DNA of 64,000 nucleotides from Cellulomonas sp. NS3 (GTDB lineage: Bacteria > Actinomycetota > Actinomycetes > Actinomycetales > Cellulomonadaceae). The stretch's first letter is position 1. Each line of letters starts with the position of its first letter. The notes under the pieces were generated by a model. That model was not told where the DNA came from and did not search any database. It was given only the letters and a program-made list of their open reading frames with translations. Made by a program: the position numbers and the translations under genes. Shown here piece by piece: positions 40,690 to 48,861 of the stretch. Where the stretch lies: contig NZ_CP103289.1 in assembly GCF_024757985.1 (NCBI RefSeq), forward strand, positions 3,906,001 through 3,970,000, given 5' to 3'.

Positions 40690-42089
40690 ACGACGACCTC
40701 GCCGCCGCGCTGCGCGGCTTCGCTGACCAGGAGCGCCACGTCGCCGCGGCGTCCGCCCCGGACTCGGCGCGCGAGTCGCGCGCGCTCGCCCGGCGGGTGG
40801 TGCGCCGCCGCGCCGTCCGCACCGGTTCCACGGTGACCACGACGCTCGTTGTCGCCGGCGGGATCGCCGCTGGGGTCCAGGCGTGGGATGCCAGGCCCGA
40901 GCCCCCGGCGCGACCGGTGCCCGCGCCGACGGCACCGGCTCCGACGCCGACGTCACCGACTCCGGACGTCACGCCGACCACGACGCCCTCCCCGACGGCC
41001 ACCTCGGCGCCGCCGCCCACCCCCACTTTCCGCGACGCGGAGCCGATGTCGCCGGGGATGCTCGAAGCCTCGGCCGCAGGGTGGATGCTCGTCCAGCACG
41101 GCACGTGGCTCGACGGGGAGCGGGTCGGCTCGCCGGTGCGGCTGTACCTGGTGAGTCCGGAGGGCCGGCCGTACGTCGTGCCGACCGCGGGGGACCCGAC
41201 GGAGTGGCTGGCTCTCGACTGGGCGCCCGGGACCTCACGCGTGCTGGTGCACGTGCGGGCGACGGCCGAGGTCGCGGTGCTCGATCTCCTCACGGGCGTG
41301 CGGGGTCCGACGCTCGGGAGGGGGACCGAGGCGCGGCTGGTGCCCGACGGCAGCGGCGACGTGCTGCTCCCCTCCGTCGACGGGACGGTCCGGCGGCTGT
41401 CAGCGGACGGGGCCGTGCGGTCCCTCACCCCCGCGTCCCCGGTGTACCCGGTCTCGGCCACGGCCGTCCTCGGTCCGGACGGCAGCGCGTTCGTCACCAA
41501 CGACCAGGCGGGTCCGCGCGCCGTCGACGCGGACGACCTCTCGGTCCTGCCGATGCGGAGCCCGTATCCGGACCTGCCGGGCGCGTGCCGGGCGTGGATG
41601 TGGGTCGGCGCCACGGAGGTGCTGCACGAGTGCTCCGCGGGCGGCGCGTCGACCTTCGTCCTGCCGTCACCCGGCAGCGAGCTCTGGCTCGTCCCCGTAG
41701 GGGCGGGCACGCCGCGCAGGCTCACCGGGCTGCCCCCGGTGACGGAGGTCGGCGGCGCGTGGCGCGTCGGCGACCGCGTGGTCGCGGGGTCCTTCGGCTG
41801 GAATGTGACCGAGAGCACCTGGTGGGACGTCACGGACGGTACGGCGACGCAGCTGAGCGGCGGCGGGAGTGCGAGTCTCACCGTCGTCGGTGTCCGTCGG
41901 GACGAGCTGATCGTGGCGGACACCCCCTACGGGCCCCGCGGCGACCTTCCCGCCCACTGGATCCGCGCGGTCGACCCTGTCACGGGAGCCGTGCGCAGTC
42001 TCGTGGAGGGCGAGCCCGCCGGAGTGTCGACGTTCGTCGTGCTCCCGGCGACCTACGCCTCGGCGCCTCCGACGGAGATGGGGGACTGA
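40686..42089 (+). CDS. ECF-coupled single-pass membrane protein with beta-propeller-like domain
   Basis: 467 aa. A ~45-residue cytosolic N-terminus (MNDDLAAALRGFADQERHVA) precedes a membrane helix (TGSTVTTTLVVAGGIAAGV), a Pro/Thr linker of about 50 residues, and a ~350-residue extracytoplasmic domain of repeated strand pairs (PVRLYLVSPEGRPYVVPTAG; EVAVLDLLTGVRGPTLGRG; SAFVTNDQAGPRAVDADDL; TWWDVTDGTATQLSGG) that reads like a beta-propeller. Overlap with the sigma gene suggests an anti-sigma or sensor role. Its 3' end overlaps the convergent AraC gene by 37 nt. Confidence 0.75.
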   Translation: MNDDLAAALRGFADQERHVAAASAPDSARESRALARRVVRRRAVRTGSTVTTTLVVAGGIAAGVQAWDARPEPPARPVPAPTAPAPTPTSPTPDVTPTTTPSPTATSAPPPTPTFRDAEPMSPGMLEASAAGWMLVQHGTWLDGERVGSPVRLYLVSPEGRPYVVPTAGDPTEWLALDWAPGTSRVLVHVRATAEVAVLDLLTGVRGPTLGRGTEARLVPDGSGDVLLPSVDGTVRRLSADGAVRSLTPASPVYPVSATAVLGPDGSAFVTNDQAGPRAVDADDLSVLPMRSPYPDLPGACRAWMWVGATEVLHECSAGGASTFVLPSPGSELWLVPVGAGTPRRLTGLPPVTEVGGAWRVGDRVVAGSFGWNVTESTWWDVTDGTATQLSGGGSASLTVVGVRRDELIVADTPYGPRGDLPAHWIRAVDPVTGAVRSLVEGEPAGVSTFVVLPATYASAPPTEMGD

Positions 42090-43021
42090 CGCAGCCGCAC
42101 CCGGTACTCCTGCGGACTCACGCCGTGCGCGCGCCGGAACGCGGCGCTGAGCGCGAACGCGCCGCCGTACCCGACCTGGCGGGCGACAGCCCCGAGCGTC
42201 GCGTCGGTGCTGCGCAGCGCGTCGGCAGCGAGCGCCATGCGCCACCCGGCGAGGTACGTCATGGGCGGCTCGCCGACGAGCTCGGTGAACCGGCGGGCGA
42301 ACGCCGCGCGGGAGACCCCGACCTCGGCGGCGAGACCGGCGACGGTCCACGGCTCGCCGGGCCGGTCGTGCACGAGCCGCAGGGCCCGCCCGACGACCGG
42401 GTCGCCGTGCGCGCGGTACCACGCCGGCGTGCTCGCGTCCGGGCGCGCGGACCAGGCCCGGACGGCGGAGACGAGCACGAGGTCGAGCAGCCGGTCGAGC
42501 ACGACGGCCTGGCCCGGGGCGTCGCGCGCGATCTCCTGGGCGAGAGCGTCGACGACCGCCGTCGACCCCTCGCCGTGCCGCACGACCACGAGCGGGGGCA
42601 GCGCGCGCAGCAGCCGCTCGCTCACGACGCTGTGCTCGGGGTAGGTGCCGATGAGCATGAGGTCGGGGCCGTCGAGGTCGTTGCCCCACGTGCGGACGCC
42701 GAGCTGCATCGAGAGCACGAGGCTGCGGCCGTCGAGCGTCGTGCAGCTCTGATCCGGGTGGACGAGCACGCCCGGGGGCGTCCCGGGCTGGTCCGCGAGC
42801 GTGTACGGGTCCGGGCCGCGCAGGATCGCGACGTCGCCGGGGCTGAGCGCCTCGGGTGCGCCGGACGCGGGCAGGACGCACGCGGAGCCGCGCAGGAGCG
42901 CCACGACGGTGATCGGCGCGCGGTCCTGCACGCGGATCGACCACGGCGGGGCCATCACGCCGCGGAGCAGGAACGCGCCGAGCGCTCGCGGGGAGTCGAG
43001 CAGCCCGGAGATCGGATCCAT
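42053..43021 (-). CDS. AraC-family transcriptional regulator
   Basis: 322 aa. An N-terminal cupin-like sensor (APITVVALLRGSACVLPASG, then DVAILRGPDPYTLADQ) of the AraC_binding_2/cupin_6 type is followed by the double HTH: PWTVAGLAAEVGVSRAAFAR RF and ATLGAVARQVGYGGAFALSA, ending with AHGVSPQEYR. It is divergent from the NmrA-like reductase gene with an 81-nt gap, the usual place for a self- and target-controlling regulator. ATG 43021 is supported by TAGGGT 7 nt upstream; an in-frame GTG at 43030 is less likely. Confidence 0.9.
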   Translation of the reverse strand: MDPISGLLDSPRALGAFLLRGVMAPPWSIRVQDRAPITVVALLRGSACVLPASGAPEALSPGDVAILRGPDPYTLADQPGTPPGVLVHPDQSCTTLDGRSLVLSMQLGVRTWGNDLDGPDLMLIGTYPEHSVVSERLLRALPPLVVVRHGEGSTAVVDALAQEIARDAPGQAVVLDRLLDLVLVSAVRAWSARPDASTPAWYRAHGDPVVGRALRLVHDRPGEPWTVAGLAAEVGVSRAAFARRFTELVGEPPMTYLAGWRMALAADALRSTDATLGAVARQVGYGGAFALSAAFRRAHGVSPQEYRVRLRQSPISVGGAEA

Positions 43022-43028
43022 GGGCCAC

Positions 43029-43034
43029 ACCCTA
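43029..43034 (-). promoter_or_regulatory. Candidate -10 hexamer (TAGGGT), leaderless start of the AraC gene
   Basis: TAGGGT ends 7 nt before ATG 43021 on the minus strand. Confidence 0.5.
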
Positions 43035-43102
43035 GACGCTCGAACATGTCAGCGCGCTCCTGAGCCATTCGCCGTCTCGCGCGGACGCGGTTGGCTCGTC
43101 CC

Positions 43103-44014
43103 ATGACCACCACGCAGAGCTCTCCGCCCTCCGTCCCGACGACCTCCACGACCGGCGCGACCCGCCGCACCCCTCTGCCCGACCCGGGCACCGTCCTCGT
43201 CCTCGGCGGCACCGGCAAGACCGGCCGCCGCATCACCGCCCGCCTGCGCGACCGCGGCGTCGCCGTGCGCGTCGGCTCACGCTCGGCGACGCCGGCGTTC
43301 GACTGGACCGACCCCTCGACGTGGGACGCTGCGCTCGCCGGGGTCGACGCGGTCTACGTGTGCTTCGTGCCCGACCTCGCGGTCCCGGGCGCCGTCGACG
43401 TCGTCTCGGCGTTCGTCGCGCGCGCCGAGGCGGCCGGCGTGCGCCGCCTCGTCCTGCTGTCGGGCCGCGGCGAGGAGGGCGCGGAGGAGTGCGAGCGGCT
43501 CGTGCTCGGCAGCAGCATCCCGTCGACGGTCGTGCGTGCCGCGTGGTTCGACCAGAACTTCAGCGAGTACTACCTCGTCGACGGCGTGCTCGCGGGCGAG
43601 GTCGTCCTCCCGGCGGGCGACGTGACCGAGCCGTTCGTCGACGTCGACGACCTCGCGGACGTCGCGGTCGCGGCGCTCACCGAGGACGGCCACGCGGGCG
43701 AGCTCTACGAGGTCACCGGCCCGCGGCTGCTGACGTTCGCGCAGGCGGTCGCCGAGATCGGCGCGGCGACCGGGCGCGAGATCGCGTACGTCGAGGTGCC
43801 CGTCGCGGACTACGCGGCGGCGATGACCTCGATGGGCGCGCCCGAGGACGACGTGTGGCTGCTCACGTACCTCTTCACGACCGTGCTCGACGGGCGCAAC
43901 AGCAGCGTCGCCGACGGCGTGGAGCGCGCGCTCGGCCGCCCGCCGCGCGACTTCGCCGAGTACGCGCGCGACGCCGCGGCGGCGGGGGCGTGGGACGGCG
44001 CCCCGGACGCCTGA
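43103..44014 (+). CDS. NmrA-like NAD(P)-binding protein
   Basis: 303 aa from ATG 43103. An atypical short-chain dehydrogenase: the dinucleotide motif TVLVLGGTGKTGRRITARL, then VRRLVLLSGRGEEGAEECER and VRAAWFDQNFSEYYLVDGVL, the pattern of NmrA/QorR-type proteins that bind NAD(P) and act as reductases or redox sensors. The Ser-Tyr-Lys catalytic set of classical SDRs is not conserved. Its promoter is shared with the divergent AraC regulator, which probably controls it. A ~30-residue Thr/Pro-rich leader precedes the fold. Confidence 0.85.
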   Translation: MTTTQSSPPSVPTTSTTGATRRTPLPDPGTVLVLGGTGKTGRRITARLRDRGVAVRVGSRSATPAFDWTDPSTWDAALAGVDAVYVCFVPDLAVPGAVDVVSAFVARAEAAGVRRLVLLSGRGEEGAEECERLVLGSSIPSTVVRAAWFDQNFSEYYLVDGVLAGEVVLPAGDVTEPFVDVDDLADVAVAALTEDGHAGELYEVTGPRLLTFAQAVAEIGAATGREIAYVEVPVADYAAAMTSMGAPEDDVWLLTYLFTTVLDGRNSSVADGVERALGRPPRDFAEYARDAAAAGAWDGAPDA

Positions 44015-44065
44015 CGGGCGGGAGGCGGGCGACGCGGGTGCCGGTGGCTGCCGGCACCCGCGTCG

Positions 44066-47000
44066 TCAGCGGCGGAAGTACCCCGAGACGTCGGCCACGA
44101 GGTGGAGCGTGCTCGACGGGGCGTAGAACGACACGCGGCCCCCGGTGCCGGGGCGCACGATCACCAGGTTCGGCTCGTCGCGCCCCGCGACCAGGTTGAG
44201 GTTCGACACCAGCGGGAGCGTCGCGGGCGTCGTCGTCGGGAAGACGCGGACGTGCGTGACGGCCTGCGGCGCGACGCCCGTCACGTTCAGGACGACCGAG
44301 CTCGCGTCCTCCGGCACGCCGCGCCAGCCGGTGACGGTCAGGGTGGCCGGCACGCCCGGCTGGAGCGGCCCGCCGGAGATGCCGAGCCCGGTGCGCGTGT
44401 CGGCGAGGCGCTGCGGGGCGAGGGCGACGTACCCGTTGTCGCCCGTCGGCGCGTAGTACCCGGCGAGGTCGGCGACGAGGTGCAGGTCCGCGGCGTAGGT
44501 GAAGAAGCGGACCCGCCCCCCGTCGCCGACGCGCACGGTCACCAGGTTCGCCTGGTCGCGCCCCGGGCGGAGGTTCAGGTTCGAGATGACCGGGGGCTCC
44601 GCGCTCTCCGACGCCGCCGGCGCGGGGTACACGCGCACGTGCGTCATCTCGGCCACGTGCGTCGCGGTGACGTTGAGCACCACGGCGGTCGCGTCCACGG
44701 GGACGCCGTTGCGCCCGGTGACCACGAGATCGACCCACCGGCCGCCGCGCACGGGCGCCGACGGCACTCCCCCCGTCCCGTCGCGCGTGTCCAGGGCGCG
44801 CACGGGCGACATGGGGACGAACGCCGTCGCCGCGCCGGGCGCGTAGTACCCCGCGAGGTCCGCGACCGCGTGCGTCGAGGGGCCGTCAGCCATGAGGTCG
44901 ACGCTGCCACCCGCACCCAGCGCGACGGTCACGAGGTTCGGCTGGTCCACGCCCTGCACGATGTTGAGGTTCGAGACCTCCGGCGGCCCACCGGCTCCGG
45001 CCGGCGTCGGGTACACCCGCACGTTGCCGGTCCCGGTGGCCTGCGTCGAGGTCACGTTCAGGACGACCGCCGTCGCGCCCGGCGGCAGCAGGTCGCCGAG
45101 CGGGAGCGAGACGGGCCGGCCGGACTGGAGAGCGCCGCCGCCGACGCCGGTGCCGTCGCGCGTGTCGAGCACGCGCAGCGGGTCCACCGGCGTGAAGCGG
45201 TCCCCGCCCGCGGCGACCGTGAACCAGCTGCGGAACGTGCCGGGCTGGACGGCGCCGGCCGGGCTCGTGAGCCCCGAGACGAGGAGCTCGTAGTGCCGGC
45301 CGCGCACGAGGTCGGCGGTCGGGGTGATCGAGACCCTGTGGGTCCTCGCCTCGTAGCTGCGGGTCGCGCTCACCGCGGTCCCCGTGGTCCCGTCGACGAG
45401 CCGGACGGTCTGCTCGGTCACGGAGGACGGCGCGACGTCCGGGAACGTGTGCACGGTCACGGTCGGGCGGACCGCGACGCCCGCCGCGTGCGGCTCCGGG
45501 AACACGTCGTGGACCCAGTCGACTCGGCCTGTGGTCCAGTCGAGACGCGTCTGCCGCAGCGCCAGGACGCTGTCTCCCGCGAGGACGCCGTCGAGCAGCC
45601 CGTCGCCGTCGAGGTGGGCGAGCGCGAGCCCGTGCGCGGAGACCGTCTCCTGCCACGGCACGGCGGAGGACGTCGGCGTGCTGAGCGTGCCCGACGCGCT
45701 CTGGAACATCACGCTGACCGAGCCGGCCCGTCGCGCGGCACCGACCACGTCGAGGAGCCCGTTGCCGTCGACGTCACCCAGGGCGAGAGCTCTCGGTGTC
45801 GCGACGTTGTCGTACAGGAGTCGCTCCCCGAAGCCGCCGCCGGGCAGCGCGGGGTTGATGGACAGGCCGCCCGCGGCGCGCACGACGTCGGGCAGGCCGT
45901 CCGCCGTCAGGTCGCCGATCACGACGTTGCCTCCGGCCGGCCCGTCGAGCGCGACGCCGGGCCCGAACGAGCCGTCGGCGAGCTGCGGGTGCACCTCGGT
46001 GCCGCACACGACGTCGGGGCGCCCGTCCTGCGTGAGGTCGCCCACGGCGACGGGTGCGCAGAGCGTCCCGAGCGACGCCCCGGCCGTGAACCCGCCCGCG
46101 CCGTCGTTGATGAACGCCTGCGTGGCACCACCCGCGTCCGCTCCGGCGTTGACGACGAGGTCGACGTCGCCGTCGACGTCCAGGTCCGCCGCCTCGATCT
46201 CGCGCGCTCCCCCGGCCACGGGGGTGAGGCCTGCGGCGACGAGGGTCCCGGCGTCCTGGCGCAGGACCTGGATGCCACTCGTCGTGGTCACGGCGACGTC
46301 GGTGCGCCCGTCGCCCTCGACGTCGAGGACGGCGACCTGCGTGCCGCTCAGCGTGCCGCCCGCGGCGACCCGCACGGCCGGGGCCAGCGTGGCGTCTCCC
46401 CGCCCCGGGTGGAGCAGCACCGAGGTCTCGCCCGGGACCGCGAGCACCGAGTCGACGAGCCCGTCGCCGGTCAGCTCGGCGGCACCGACGGCGCCGCCGT
46501 CCGGACCCGGCTGGGCGGACGGCAGGAAGACCGGCCGGGGGGTCGCGGAGACCGTCAGCCGGTAGGTTCCCTCCGGGCTCGAGCCGTTGGCGTTCCGGAC
46601 GGCGATGGAGAGGGACCATGCGTCCGGCACGGAGACGATGCCGCGCTCGCTCGTCTCCGACTCGTCGACGTCGAGGAGCACCCGGCCCCCGGGAGCCTGG
46701 ACCTCGAGGACGAGGTCGAGGGCGGGCGACCGGTCCGCGCCGGCGTAGTTCTGGACCTCCACCGCGTAGTACCCGGCCGACGTGGCGTCGTAGCGGTACC
46801 AGTCGACGTCGCCCTCGGGCGCGAGCGTCCCCTGCGCGCTCGCGTGCGACCACGTCTCCACCTCGAGCACCTGGGAGTTCGTCGACGTGTCGCCCGCGTC
46901 GTCGGCGTCCCGCGGCGCCCGGTCCAGCGGCACCGCCGGCGCGACCGTGCGGGCGGTCGGGGAGTCGACCGCCGCCGCCGCGTCCAGCACGCCGCGCCCG

Positions 47001-48232
47001 TAGAACGGGTCGACGCCCCGCGGGCCCGCGTCGCGCGCGGTGCTCACGAGCCGGTCCTCGACCAGCGCCGGGGTCGCGCCCGGGGTCCGCGCGAGCACGA
47101 GGGCCGCGGTCCCGCTCACGAACGGTGCCGCGAGCGAGGTCCCGTCGGCCTGCGCGTAGCCGCCACCGGCCGCGGGTCCGACGATCCGGGACCCGGGCGC
47201 CGCGATCGACACCCAGTCGCCCCAGCTCGAGAAGTCGGTGAGGGCCCCGTCGTCGTCCGTCGCGCCGACCGCGAGCACGCCGGCCACCTGCGGCGCGTAC
47301 GCCGCGGGGTACTGGGCGACGTCGCTGCCGTCGTTCCCCGCGGCGACGACCACGACGACGCCGCGCGCGACCGCGGCCTGCATCGCGGCGAGCAGCACCG
47401 GGGACGGGTCCGAGCCGCCGAGCGACAGGTTGAGCACGTCGGCGCCGTGGTCGACCGCCCAGGCGATGCCCTGCGCGACGACGGAGTCGGCGCCGTTGCC
47501 GCGCGCGTCGAGGACCTTGACCGGCAGGAGCCGCGCACCGTACGCGGCCCCGACCGCGCCGACGCCGTTGTCGCCGTGCGCCATCGCGGCGCCCGCGACG
47601 ATCGTGCCGTGCCCGTGGTCGTCCGCCGGGTTGCTGTCGCCGCTCACGAGGTCGATGCCCGGCTCGACGGAGCCGGCCAGGTCGGGGTGCCGGGCGTCGA
47701 CCCCGGTGTCGAGCACCGCGATCACCGTGCCGGCGCCCGTGCTCAGATCCCACGCACGCGGGAGCCGGGTCAGGTCGAGGTAGGGCCACGTGTGCTCGAG
47801 GAGCGGGTCGTCCGTCCACGCCGCGGCGGAGCGCACGTGGTCGAGCTGGACCTCCGCGACGAGCGGGTCCGCCTCGAGCCGCGCGAGGACGTCCTCGGGC
47901 GCCTCGTCCCCGACCGGGACCTCGACGAAGCCGGTGCCGTCGACCTCGTCCGCACCGCGGGCGCCGACGGCCCCGAGCACCGCCCGCTCCTGGGTCGGGG
48001 TGGCGTCGTCGACGAACCGCACGAGCACGTGGTCGGCCTCGGGCGCCGGCTCGGCCTCCGGCGCGGGGGCGAACGACGGGACGTCGCCGCGGTCCGTGGG
48101 CCGCTCGCCGCCCGTCGGGTCCGCGACCGCGGCGGGCGAGGCGCCGGCGGGTGCACCGGCGGCCGGGAGCACCCCGGCGGCCAGCCCGAACCCGACGCAC
48201 AGAGCGGTGATGCCGGCGACGCGACGACGCAC
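44066..48232 (-). CDS. Secreted S8 serine protease with FG-GAP-like repeats and three C-terminal repeats
   Basis: 1388 aa from GTG 48232, chosen because CAGGAG sits 5 nt upstream and a signal peptide (VAGITALCVGFGLAAGVLPA) follows at once. A propeptide leads to the S8 domain: Asp about 175 in AVLDTGVDARHPD, His about 208 in DHGHGTIVAG, Ser about 366 in DGTSLAAPFVSG. A pre-peptidase C-like region (DVDWYRYDATSAGYYAVEVQ) follows, then about six FG-GAP/VCBS-type repeats (GDLTQDGRPDVV; GDVDGNGLLDVV; AHLDGDGLLDGV), an Ig-like domain, and three ~125-aa repeats from about 1015 (R-x-LDTR ... VVLNVT ... VSNLN ... ADLAGYY). It is probably a cell-surface or extracellular protease. Confidence 0.9.
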   Translation of the reverse strand: MRRRVAGITALCVGFGLAAGVLPAAGAPAGASPAAVADPTGGERPTDRGDVPSFAPAPEAEPAPEADHVLVRFVDDATPTQERAVLGAVGARGADEVDGTGFVEVPVGDEAPEDVLARLEADPLVAEVQLDHVRSAAAWTDDPLLEHTWPYLDLTRLPRAWDLSTGAGTVIAVLDTGVDARHPDLAGSVEPGIDLVSGDSNPADDHGHGTIVAGAAMAHGDNGVGAVGAAYGARLLPVKVLDARGNGADSVVAQGIAWAVDHGADVLNLSLGGSDPSPVLLAAMQAAVARGVVVVVAAGNDGSDVAQYPAAYAPQVAGVLAVGATDDDGALTDFSSWGDWVSIAAPGSRIVGPAAGGGYAQADGTSLAAPFVSGTAALVLARTPGATPALVEDRLVSTARDAGPRGVDPFYGRGVLDAAAAVDSPTARTVAPAVPLDRAPRDADDAGDTSTNSQVLEVETWSHASAQGTLAPEGDVDWYRYDATSAGYYAVEVQNYAGADRSPALDLVLEVQAPGGRVLLDVDESETSERGIVSVPDAWSLSIAVRNANGSSPEGTYRLTVSATPRPVFLPSAQPGPDGGAVGAAELTGDGLVDSVLAVPGETSVLLHPGRGDATLAPAVRVAAGGTLSGTQVAVLDVEGDGRTDVAVTTTSGIQVLRQDAGTLVAAGLTPVAGGAREIEAADLDVDGDVDLVVNAGADAGGATQAFINDGAGGFTAGASLGTLCAPVAVGDLTQDGRPDVVCGTEVHPQLADGSFGPGVALDGPAGGNVVIGDLTADGLPDVVRAAGGLSINPALPGGGFGERLLYDNVATPRALALGDVDGNGLLDVVGAARRAGSVSVMFQSASGTLSTPTSSAVPWQETVSAHGLALAHLDGDGLLDGVLAGDSVLALRQTRLDWTTGRVDWVHDVFPEPHAAGVAVRPTVTVHTFPDVAPSSVTEQTVRLVDGTTGTAVSATRSYEARTHRVSITPTADLVRGRHYELLVSGLTSPAGAVQPGTFRSWFTVAAGGDRFTPVDPLRVLDTRDGTGVGGGALQSGRPVSLPLGDLLPPGATAVVLNVTSTQATGTGNVRVYPTPAGAGGPPEVSNLNIVQGVDQPNLVTVALGAGGSVDLMADGPSTHAVADLAGYYAPGAATAFVPMSPVRALDTRDGTGGVPSAPVRGGRWVDLVVTGRNGVPVDATAVVLNVTATHVAEMTHVRVYPAPAASESAEPPVISNLNLRPGRDQANLVTVRVGDGGRVRFFTYAADLHLVADLAGYYAPTGDNGYVALAPQRLADTRTGLGISGGPLQPGVPATLTVTGWRGVPEDASSVVLNVTGVAPQAVTHVRVFPTTTPATLPLVSNLNLVAGRDEPNLVIVRPGTGGRVSFYAPSSTLHLVADVSGYFRR

Positions 48233-48561
48233 GATTCTCCTGAGCTCGTTCCCCCGCAGGACGCGCTCGCGCCCCCCGACCTGCCATCGGCAGGAGGACG
48301 CACGCCGTGAGTGCCCCTGCACCGCTGCGGCGCGACGACCGGGCCCCGGCCCGGTGCGCCCGCGCAGGCAGCGGCACGACGATAGGCCCACGACGGCGGC
48401 GCGCGAAGGGAGTTCCGGGAGCAGCTCGTCCTGTCACCCTTCCGGACGCGCCCCGCCCCCGCAGGAGGCCTTCTGCGGGGGCGGGGCGAGCGGTCTGCAG
48501 CGCGTGCGTCGCGCCGCGGGTGCGCTCCGCGGGTGCGCGCTGCGCGCGTGCGGGCCGTCGG
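48233..48561. other. Gene-free stretch between the second subtilase and the MFS remnant
   Basis: 329 nt. It holds the subtilase leader and promoter region at its left end and a strong hairpin at 48450-48489 at its right. Reading frames on both strands look like GC-rich noise (Arg/Pro/Ala-rich, no ribosome site). I see nothing else in it. Confidence 0.5.
48450..48489. terminator. 16-bp perfect hairpin, terminator of the former MFS gene
   Basis: CGCCCCGCCCCCGCAG and CTGCGGGGGCGGGGCG pair perfectly around the 8-nt loop GAGGCCTT. It lies 72 nt downstream of the stop of the leftward MFS remnant at 48562 and is the strongest hairpin I saw in the window. Confidence 0.65.
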
Positions 48562-48751
48562 TCAGGTGCCCGCGTTCGGGTGGATCCCCTCCACGCGCGT
48601 CGCCCCGCGCCGCCGGACCGTGACCGGCTCGGCGATGTCCTCGAGCGACGACCATCCAGTGGAACCTCGTCCACGGCAGCCGGTCCATGCGGGCGGGGAT
48701 GAGGCTGCGTACGGCGGGCCGATCGGTGAGGCCCTGGGCTGTCGCGTCCAT
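48562..48751 (-). pseudogene. Remnant of an MFS transporter gene with the middle deleted
   Basis: ATG 48751, behind AGGAG, opens MDATAQGLTDRPAVRSLIPA followed by RMDRLPWTRFHWMVV, the typical N-terminus of sugar-porter-like MFS proteins just before their first membrane helix. Directly after it, in the next frame, comes SSLEDIAEPVTVRRRGATRV with EGIHPNAGT and a stop at 48562, the look of an MFS cytosolic C-terminus. All twelve helices are missing. The ribosome site, both ends and a downstream terminator survive, so a large internal deletion of roughly the usual gene body is the simplest reading. It is not functional as a transporter. Confidence 0.65.
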
Positions 48752-48861
48752 GCGGACTCCTGTGTGCGCGTTGCGACGGGGAGGGCGAGGGGACTCCCGG
48801 CCCCGCCTGATTTCCCGGCCGCTAGGCGCGCGCACAGGGGCCTGCAACACGAACGGGGTGG

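Noticed and set aside
44102-48310. 1402-aa open frame antisense to the second subtilase
   Set aside because: Same artefact; it covers the gene almost exactly in a mirror frame.
48301-48702. Plus-strand ORF opposite the MFS remnant
   Set aside because: Arg/Ala/Pro-rich, spans a terminator hairpin, and has no domain; GC-driven open frame.
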